DNA of 20,477 nt, from positions 1-20,477 of the forward strand of contig DZAU01000041.1 of assembly GCA_022729635.1 (NCBI GenBank), in the 5' to 3' direction. Positions within the stretch are counted from its first letter, which is position 1, and each line of letters starts with the position of its first letter. Below are positions 15,872 through 20,477 of the stretch, piece after piece. This DNA is from Flavobacterium psychrophilum (GTDB lineage Bacteria; Bacteroidota; Bacteroidia; Flavobacteriales; Flavobacteriaceae). The notes under the pieces were generated by a model. That model did no database searches and was not told the DNA's origin. It saw only the letters and a program-made list of their open reading frames with translations. The translations under genes were made by a program, and so were the position numbers.

Positions 15872-17080
15872 TTATCCTTGAAGCACTTCAAGTTCAATCA
15901 TACATTCTTTCATCATTTGATAGGTTCTTTCTATGTTATTATCTAAACCAATAGAAAAACGAACCAATCCATCGGACAAGCCCATTGCTATTTGTTCTTC
16001 CAGAGGGATTTCACTTGATGTTGAAGTTCCAGGAGCGCTAAACAAGGTTTTATAAAAGCCTAGACTTACAGCAAGATAACCCAGTTTTTGACTTTGCATC
16101 AGTTCCATTAATTCATTGGCTTTGTCTAAAGTTCCTACATCGATTGTCATCATTCCGCCAAAACCATATTCTGGATTAATCATGTTTTTGTATTGTGAAT
16201 GATTTGGATGTGAAGGTAAACCGGGATAAACCACCTTTAATCCGTCTTTTTCAAAACGCTCTGCCAGATACATGGCATTATAGCTGTGTTGTTTCATTCT
16301 AATGTGCAAGGTTCTTAGATTTTTCATCACACTTGCCGAACGCATACTATCCATTGTGGGGCCTAAAAGCATATTAGCACCATTGGTTACATTCTTCAAA
16401 CTATCAATAAATTCTTGCGAAGCACAAGTAACACCGCCAAGAGTATCGCTACTTCCGTTGATGTATTTTGTTAAACTATGTATCACAATATCGGCACCTA
16501 ATTTTGCTGGAGAAACTGATAAAGGAGAAAAAGTATTATCGACCACCAGTTTTATATTGTGTTTTTTTGCAATTTTTGACAAACTCAAAATATCGGCAAT
16601 TTCTAGTAAAGGATTGCTCACAGTTTCACAATACAAAACTTTGGTTTCAGGCGTAATTGCAGCTTCTATTTTGTCTAATTTCGTGATATCTACAAATGTA
16701 GTTTTGATACCCAATCTAGGGCAGAAATTCTTCAAGAAAGCATAAGACCCACCGTAAATAGTCCTGCTAGAAACGATATGATCGCCCGAACCGCAAAGTT
16801 GCAAAAGGGTAGGAGTAATCGCTCCCATTCCTGAAGCGGCCACATTGGCAGCTTCTGTTCCTTCCATTGCGGCCAATGCTTGACCTAAATATAAATTACT
16901 TGGTGAGGAATGTCGAGAATATAAGTAACAACCATCGGTATTGCCTTCAAAGGTATCGAACATTGTTTTTGCCGATAAAAAAGTATAGGTTGAACTATCT
17001 GAAATGGATGGATTTACACCTCCAAATTCTCCAAAATATTGTAAATCTTGGATGTCGTCTGCTGGATTGAAATTTTTCAT
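15872..17080 (-). CDS. Cys/Met-metabolism PLP-dependent enzyme (methionine gamma-lyase/cystathionine gamma-lyase-like)
   Basis: The 402-residue protein is a fold-type I PLP enzyme of the Cys/Met metabolism family. Lys205 in SLTKYINGSSD is the Schiff-base lysine, Asp181 in VVDNTFSPL pairs with the pyridine nitrogen, and Tyr54/Arg56 in YLYSRHSSPSN bind phosphate from the partner subunit. ASGMGAI (82-88) and RFSIGLD near the C-terminus also fit. Members cleave or form C-S bonds of methionine, cystathionine or homocysteine. The Cys typical of methionine gamma-lyase after the active-site Tyr is Gly here (YGG, 109-111), and the usual NPT after the Arg is SPS, so the substrate is uncertain. It follows marC by 13 nt and is divergent from an Lrp-type regulator, an arrangement suited to amino-acid-responsive control. 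Confidence 0.85.
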   Translation of the reverse strand: MKNFNPADDIQDLQYFGEFGGVNPSISDSSTYTFLSAKTMFDTFEGNTDGCYLYSRHSSPSNLYLGQALAAMEGTEAANVAASGMGAITPTLLQLCGSGDHIVSSRTIYGGSYAFLKNFCPRLGIKTTFVDITKLDKIEAAITPETKVLYCETVSNPLLEIADILSLSKIAKKHNIKLVVDNTFSPLSVSPAKLGADIVIHSLTKYINGSSDTLGGVTCASQEFIDSLKNVTNGANMLLGPTMDSMRSASVMKNLRTLHIRMKQHSYNAMYLAERFEKDGLKVVYPGLPSHPNHSQYKNMINPEYGFGGMMTIDVGTLDKANELMELMQSQKLGYLAVSLGFYKTLFSAPGTSTSSEIPLEEQIAMGLSDGLVRFSIGLDNNIERTYQMMKECMIELEVLQG

Positions 17081-17093
17081 AATGATATTTTTA

Positions 17094-17744
17094 CTATTTT
17101 AAAATTGAAACAAAAAATGGTTTTATGCCACTGAAGAAAAATTCTACGGCAATAACCATAACGATTAAACCCATAATTCGCATCATAACATTAATGCCAG
17201 TTTGACCAATAATAGTTATAATTTTTGAAGAACTTAAAAGAATTAAATAAGTGGCAAATAATATGAGTGCGATAACAAAAAACAATTCAACCTTCAACGA
17301 AATAGAATTGGCTTTTTCCATTAAAACGATTGCATTTGTAATTGCTCCAGGTCCACAAATCATTGGGATTGCAAGAGGAGTTATCGAAATATCAGTTACA
17401 TAACTTTTTACTTCGTTTTTTTTAATTTTGACCGAACCTAATCTTGCCTGAAGCATATCCATTCCCATCATAAAAAATATTACACCACCAACAATGCGTA
17501 AGCTATGCACCGAAATACCGAAAAAATTAAAAAGTAACTGCCCCGAAATAGCAAATCCAATAATTGTTAAAAATGAAATTATGGATGCTTTTTTTGCTGT
17601 TTTCCTGCGCTCTTTTTCTGTTAATGTTGAAGTCATTGTCAAGAAAATCGGCATTGTTCCCAATGGATTTATCAGAGTAAAAAAGGAGGTTAATGCTAAT
17701 AATCCAAAGTTAATATAATCATTCATTTTTTTGAAAATTTTCAA
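17094..17744 (-). CDS. MarC family integral membrane protein
   Basis: The 216-residue protein has about six hydrophobic segments (roughly 12-36, 54-77, 82-99, 119-142, 151-171, 187-207). It carries the two family motifs: NPLG (26-29) in the first segment, and PLAIPMICGPGAI (123-135), the matching half-repeat. MarC/YchE/YhgN proteins are inner-membrane proteins of uncertain function. Some relatives have been linked to amino-acid export, and the early drug-resistance link of E. coli MarC is not supported. Start at 17744 is used; Met7 (17726) also fits because the first segment begins after it. The 13-nt gap to the PLP-enzyme gene suggests one operon, which would suit export or handling of a sulphur amino acid, but this is inference. 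Confidence 0.88.
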   Translation of the reverse strand: MKIFKKMNDYINFGLLALTSFFTLINPLGTMPIFLTMTSTLTEKERRKTAKKASIISFLTIIGFAISGQLLFNFFGISVHSLRIVGGVIFFMMGMDMLQARLGSVKIKKNEVKSYVTDISITPLAIPMICGPGAITNAIVLMEKANSISLKVELFFVIALILFATYLILLSSSKIITIIGQTGINVMMRIMGLIVMVIAVEFFFSGIKPFFVSILK

Positions 17745-17771
17745 ATAAATACATTACAAATTTCAATTTTG

Positions 17772-17810
17772 TTAGATTAATAATCAATACTACTATAATT
17801 ATTTAGATTA
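17772..17810. promoter_or_regulatory. Possible Lrp-type binding sites in the divergent region
   Basis: TTAGATTA occurs at 17772-17779 and again at 17803-17810, 31 nt apart, close to three helical turns. The first overlaps a palindrome (GATTAATAATC, 17775-17785). Lrp/AsnC proteins bind phased A/T-rich sites, and this lies between marC (-) and the lrp-like gene (+). The region is very A/T-rich, so chance is possible. Confidence 0.3.
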
Positions 17811-17847
17811 TTTAACTATAAATATATTTTTTTATAAATTTATTCTC

Positions 17848-17855
17848 TATTTTTG
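17848..17855 (+). promoter_or_regulatory. Candidate -7 box for the Lrp/AsnC gene
   Basis: TATTTTTG matches TAnnTTTG fully, 55 nt before the start codon. No TTG lies at the expected distance upstream. It is downstream of the phased TTAGATTA repeats, which could allow autoregulation. Confidence 0.35.
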
Positions 17856-17910
17856 ATTCATTATTTCGACTTTATTAGTTTATTTTTCAAATCTTAAAAA
17901 TAACATACTT

Positions 17911-18369
17911 ATGGCTTTAGATTCAATTGATAAAAAGTTACTTTTTTTGCTGCAAAACGATTGTAAAAAAACCACAGCAGCATTATCACAACAACTCAAT
18001 CTCTCGGTAACTGCGGTTTACGAACGTATCAAAAAACTCGAAAGAGAAGGTATTATTGATAAATATGTTGTTTTACTCAATCGTTCGAAAGTAGAAAAAG
18101 GATTCGTGGTTTTTTGCCACATAAAACTCATTCAACATACTAAAGAATTTCTGACCAAGTTCGAAAGTGAAGTTGTAAAACTCAAAGAGGTTTTAGAATG
18201 CCATCACGTGAGTGGTGATTACGATTATATTTTGAAGATAGTAGTAAAAGACATGGAAGCGTATCGGGAGTTTTTGGTTACCAAACTCACCACTTTAGAA
18301 CATATTGGCAGCACACACAGCACCTTTATGATTAGTGAAGTCAAAAACACAACGGTAATTGAAGTTTGA
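17911..18369 (+). CDS. Lrp/AsnC family transcriptional regulator
   Basis: The 152-residue protein has the AsnC-type winged helix-turn-helix at about 4-60 (IDKKLLFLLQND, LSQQLNLSVTAVYERIKKLEREGII). The ligand-binding RAM/AsnC domain spans about 65-145, with the conserved GDYDYILK (102-109). Such proteins form octamers or other multimers and sense amino acids. It is transcribed divergently from marC and the Cys/Met PLP-enzyme gene, with 166 nt between the starts. Its most likely target is that operon and its own promoter, with methionine or a related amino acid as ligand; this is inferred from position only. Confidence 0.93.
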   Translation: MALDSIDKKLLFLLQNDCKKTTAALSQQLNLSVTAVYERIKKLEREGIIDKYVVLLNRSKVEKGFVVFCHIKLIQHTKEFLTKFESEVVKLKEVLECHHVSGDYDYILKIVVKDMEAYREFLVTKLTTLEHIGSTHSTFMISEVKNTTVIEV

Positions 18370-18461
18370 ATTGAAAAGTAAAAAGAAGAAATTCGTTACG
18401 AAATATTTAACAATGGTCTGCTGAAAAATACCAACCATTTTTGACCACATTACCTCTAAAA

Positions 18462-18492
18462 TAAAACCTGCAACTTTAAATTGCAGGTTTTA
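18462..18492. terminator. Bidirectional terminator between lrp-like gene and fumC
   Basis: Perfect 12-bp arms (18462-18473 and 18481-18492) enclose a 7-nt loop. The core is ACCTGCAA/TTGCAGGT with A/T ends. It lies 22 nt beyond the end of the converging fumC gene and about 90 nt after the Lrp/AsnC stop. Confidence 0.8.
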
Positions 18493-18514
18493 ACTCATAA
18501 TTTATAACTCCTAA

Positions 18515-19912
18515 CTATTTCAAGCTTCCCACCATGTCCTCAGGTTTTACCCAAGCGTCAAAATCTTCGGCAGTTACATAACCCAAACGAACAGCTTCTA
18601 TTTTTAAAGTAGTTCCGTTTTTGTGTGCAGTTTGTGCGATTTCTGCTGATTTATAATAACCAATTTTAGTATTCAAAGCGGTAACCAACATCAAGGAATT
18701 GTTTACCAATTCTTCGATACGTTTGTAATTAGGTTCGATTCCACTGGCACAATGTTCATCAAAAGACAAACAGGCTTCACCAAGCAATCTCGCTGACTGC
18801 AAGAAGTTTGCCGCCATCAACGGTTTGAAAACGTTCAATTCATAATGGCCTTGCATTCCTCCAACGGAAATTGCCACATCATTTCCCATTACTTGTGCAC
18901 AAACCATTGTCAAGGCTTCGCATTGTGTTGGGTTTACTTTTCCCGGCATGATTGATGAACCTGGTTCGTTTTCAGGAATAATGATTTCGCCAATTCCTGA
19001 ACGTGGTCCGGAAGCCAACATACGAACATCATTTGCAATTTTATTCAACGAAACTGCTAATTGTTTCAATGCTCCGTGGGTTTCCACAATGGCATCGTGA
19101 GCCGCTAAAGCTTCAAATTTGTTTGGAGCAGTTACAAAAGGATGTCCGGTGAATTCGGCAATATATTCGGCTACTTTCACATCGTAACCTGCTGGTGTAT
19201 TCAAGCCAGTTCCAACGGCAGTTCCTCCCAAAGCCACTTCTGATAAGTGCGCCAAGGTGTTTTTTACCGCTTTCAATCCATAACTTAATTGTGCTGCATA
19301 TCCCGAAATTTCTTGTCCTAATGTCAGTGGAGTGGCATCCATTAAATGTGTACGACCAATTTTCACCACATTGTTAAATTCGGCTGCTTTCGCCTGAAGC
19401 GTGTCTCTTAATTTTTCGACACCCGGAATTGTGGTTTCCACAACGGCTTTGTATGCTGCAATGTGCATTCCTGTTGGGAACGTATCGTTTGAAGATTGTG
19501 ATTTATTCACATCATCATTGGCTTTGATAAATTGTTCGCCTTCGCCAATGGCAAATCCTTTTAATACTTGCGCACGATTGGCAATTACTTCGTTCACGTT
19601 CATATTGCTTTGCGTTCCTGAACCTGTTTGCCAAATCACAAGCGGAAATTCGTCGGCGAGTTTTCCGGCAAGGATTTCGTCACAAACGGCAGCAATGGCA
19701 TCACGTTTTTCGATTGGAAGCACTCCCAAATCACAATTGGCGTAAGCTGCTGCTTTTTTCAAGAAGGCAAAACCTTCAATGATTTCTTTTGGCATTGAAG
19801 CCGAAGGACCAATTTTGAAGTTGTTTCTGGAACGTTCTGTTTGTGCTCCCCAATATTTATCGGCAGGGACTTGCACTTCACCCATGGTGTCTTTTTCTAT
19901 TCTAAATTTCAT
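18515..19912 (-). CDS. fumC: Class II fumarate hydratase
   Basis: FumC interconverts fumarate and malate in the TCA cycle, without an iron-sulphur cluster. The 465 residues are normal for the family. Visible are the substrate-site [13 protein letters not shown] (97-109), [11 protein letters not shown] (137-147), the catalytic histidine in [11 protein letters not shown] (His189), and the fumarase/aspartase signature [11 protein letters not shown] (318-328) with the catalytic serine (Ser319). These are one residue on from E. coli FumC His188/Ser318. The close relative aspartase shares the signature, but [14 protein letters not shown] and the NEVIANRA segment favour fumarase. It appears monocistronic. 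A large inverted repeat lies 33 nt upstream of the start codon and is probably in the transcript leader. Confidence 0.94.
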   Translation of the reverse strand: MKFRIEKDTMGEVQVPADKYWGAQTERSRNNFKIGPSASMPKEIIEGFAFLKKAAAYANCDLGVLPIEKRDAIAAVCDEILAGKLADEFPLVIWQTGSGTQSNMNVNEVIANRAQVLKGFAIGEGEQFIKANDDVNKSQSSNDTFPTGMHIAAYKAVVETTIPGVEKLRDTLQAKAAEFNNVVKIGRTHLMDATPLTLGQEISGYAAQLSYGLKAVKNTLAHLSEVALGGTAVGTGLNTPAGYDVKVAEYIAEFTGHPFVTAPNKFEALAAHDAIVETHGALKQLAVSLNKIANDVRMLASGPRSGIGEIIIPENEPGSSIMPGKVNPTQCEALTMVCAQVMGNDVAISVGGMQGHYELNVFKPLMAANFLQSARLLGEACLSFDEHCASGIEPNYKRIEELVNNSLMLVTALNTKIGYYKSAEIAQTAHKNGTTLKIEAVRLGYVTAEDFDAWVKPEDMVGSLK

Positions 19913-19945
19913 TTTATTAAATATTTAATTTCTATTATTTATTGT

Positions 19946-20050
19946 TTTGTCATTTCGACGAAGGAGACTCGAGAGAAAGCGAACAGGCGAAGCAAATCTC
20001 AACTTATTTGCTCACGTTTATTGGGATTTCTCCTTCGTCGAAATGACAAA
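19946..20050. repeat. Long inverted-repeat element upstream of fumC
   Basis: Perfect 22-nt arms at 19946-19967 and 20029-20050 (core CATTTCGACGAAGGAG) enclose 61 nt with an inner hairpin (AGCAAAT 19991-19997, ATTTGCT 20006-20012). I recall CATTTCGACGAAGGAG inverted repeats as abundant dispersed elements in Flavobacterium and other Bacteroidota genomes. There is no coding capacity that I trust. It resembles a MITE or REP-like element. Confidence 0.75.
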
Positions 20051-20072
20051 TTTGTTTTTAACAATTGTTGCT

Positions 20073-20080
20073 CAAATTTA
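20073..20080 (-). promoter_or_regulatory. Candidate -7 box for fumC
   Basis: On the minus strand this reads TAAATTTG, a perfect TAnnTTTG match, 160 nt before the fumC start. No TTG is found at the normal distance. If used, the fumC mRNA leader would include the whole 105-nt inverted repeat. Confidence 0.35.
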
Positions 20081-20121
20081 CGGAATAGGTAGCATTAAAA
20101 AAAAATATTATCAACTATTTA

Positions 20122-20152
20122 TTGGTAAGAAAAAATAAAAAATATACATTTG
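20122..20152 (+). promoter_or_regulatory. Promoter of the small membrane-protein gene
   Basis: TTG at 20122-20124 and TACATTTG at 20145-20152 are separated by 20 nt and fully match the Bacteroidota promoter consensus. It lies 27 nt before the ATG at 20180. It shows that the longer frame beginning with a TTG codon at 20150 would start inside the -7 box, so the start at 20180 is preferred. Confidence 0.65.
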
Positions 20153-20179
20153 TGGCTACATTCAAAAATTCCGGAAAAA

Positions 20180-20350
20180 ATGTTTGATTTTACACAGTAT
20201 TTAGGCTTTTTACTTTTCTTGACCGTCCTTACAATAGGGTTTTGGTTAATGTTTTTCTTGGTTGGTTTCGTATCCTATTGGGTTGGCGGAGCAACTTGGG
20301 AAGCCTATAAAGAAAGAAAAGCAAAAAAAGAAGCCGAACAGTCAGTTTAG
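20180..20350 (+). CDS. Small membrane protein of unknown function
   Basis: This 56-residue protein begins MFDFTQYLGF and has one long or two short hydrophobic stretches (about 8-40, rich in Phe, Leu and Trp). They are followed by GGATWEAYKERKAKKEAEQ, a charged cytoplasmic-type tail. It has a full consensus promoter upstream and a terminator directly after it, so it is likely an independent single-gene transcript. I do not recognise a named family. By the positive-inside rule the basic tail should be inside the cell. The start at 20180 is chosen over an in-frame upstream TTG because of the promoter position. Confidence 0.65.
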   Translation: MFDFTQYLGFLLFLTVLTIGFWLMFFLVGFVSYWVGGATWEAYKERKAKKEAEQSV

Positions 20351-20364
20351 ATTGATTGAAAAAT

Positions 20365-20399
20365 AAAAAAGGATTCGAGAAAAACGAGTCCTTTTTTTT
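20365..20399 (+). terminator. Terminator of the small membrane-protein gene
   Basis: Arms at 20365-20377 and 20385-20397 form a 13-bp stem with one G-T pair (AAAAAAGGATTCG with CGAGTCCTTTTTT) and a T-run, 14 nt after the stop codon. Confidence 0.85.
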
Positions 20400-20403
20400 A
20401 TGG

Positions 20404-20444
20404 CAAAAGAGGCTGTCCAAAATATTTTTGAACAGCCTCTTTTG
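20404..20444 (-). terminator. Second hairpin terminator near the right edge
   Basis: The 19-nt arms at 20404-20422 and 20426-20444 match at 18 positions around a 3-nt loop (CAAAAGAGGCTGT core). On the minus strand it lies 20 nt beyond a probable stop codon at 20464-20466, so it would end a minus-strand gene entering from the right. It may also back up the preceding terminator. Confidence 0.75.
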
Positions 20445-20463
20445 ATATTAAGTTATCGTGTTA

Positions 20464-20477
20464 TTAGTGACCTCCGC
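20464..20477 (-). CDS. Possible 3' end of a minus-strand gene (partial)
   Basis: Read on the minus strand, the last bases give Gly-Gly-His followed by TAA at 20466-20464, and a terminator lies just beyond. The strong terminator makes a gene end here likely, but only four codons are visible, so the frame is not certain and no product can be named. Confidence 0.35.

Noticed and set aside
16302..16745. 147-residue plus-strand reading frame opposite the PLP-enzyme gene
   Set aside because: The minus-strand enzyme is unmistakable here, and the opposite frame has no recognisable motif.
19841..20092. Reading frames through the inverted repeat upstream of fumC
   Set aside because: Their Arg-rich sequence comes from translating the repeat itself and part of the fumC antisense strand. 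No start signal supports them.
20150..20179. N-terminal extension of the small membrane protein from a TTG codon
   Set aside because: The TTG is the end of the perfect TACATTTG -7 box, so it would not be transcribed in the normal mRNA. The ATG at 20180 is better.

Overview
The window looks like a chromosomal segment from a Flavobacterium-like member of the Bacteroidota. The evidence is the A+T-rich sequence, a secreted enzyme with a type IX secretion (T9SS) C-terminal sorting domain, Bacteroidota-type promoter boxes (TAnnTTTG, sometimes with an upstream TTG), weak Shine-Dalgarno sites, and intergenic inverted repeats of types I remember from Flavobacterium genomes. The genus is inferred, not proven.

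Layout. Bases 1-48 are the 3' end of a 5S rRNA gene, the tail of an rRNA operon, followed by a terminator. A convergent alpha/beta-hydrolase gene follows on the minus strand. From 1132 to 12769 there is a plus-strand glucan-storage cluster: glgA and glgC (overlapping by 11 nt), a repeat-rich gap with a strong hairpin, then glgE, a maltokinase gene, glgB, a small GxxExxY-family gene, and a GH31 alpha-glucosidase gene. A bidirectional terminator separates this from a convergent minus-strand gene for a large secreted GH57 amylase-like enzyme (signal peptide, GH57 catalytic domain, Fn3/chitobiase-type domain, CBM26-like starch-binding domain, T9SS tail). The rest holds a marC and Cys/Met PLP-enzyme pair on the minus strand, divergent from an Lrp/AsnC regulator; fumC on the minus strand; a small membrane-protein gene; and a minus-strand reading frame that may run off the right edge.

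How the genes work together. GlgC makes ADP-glucose and GlgA elongates alpha-1,4-glucan. In parallel, the maltokinase makes maltose-1-phosphate, GlgE transfers its maltosyl unit to glucan, and GlgB adds branches to the products of both routes. No trehalose synthase (TreS) is present, so maltose may come from starch or maltodextrin breakdown rather than trehalose. The secreted GH57 enzyme and the cytoplasmic GH31 enzyme fit that idea. This link is inference.

The least ordinary structure is the GxxExxY gene between glgB and the GH31 gene. It is bracketed by a long inverted repeat (about 33 nt per arm, 28 matching, with a 23-nt core matching at 21). The right arm runs through the end of its coding sequence, and an imperfect 13-nt direct repeat lies at the outer edges. 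It looks like a small inserted cassette, or an RNA-stem-flanked intervening element, inside a metabolic operon.
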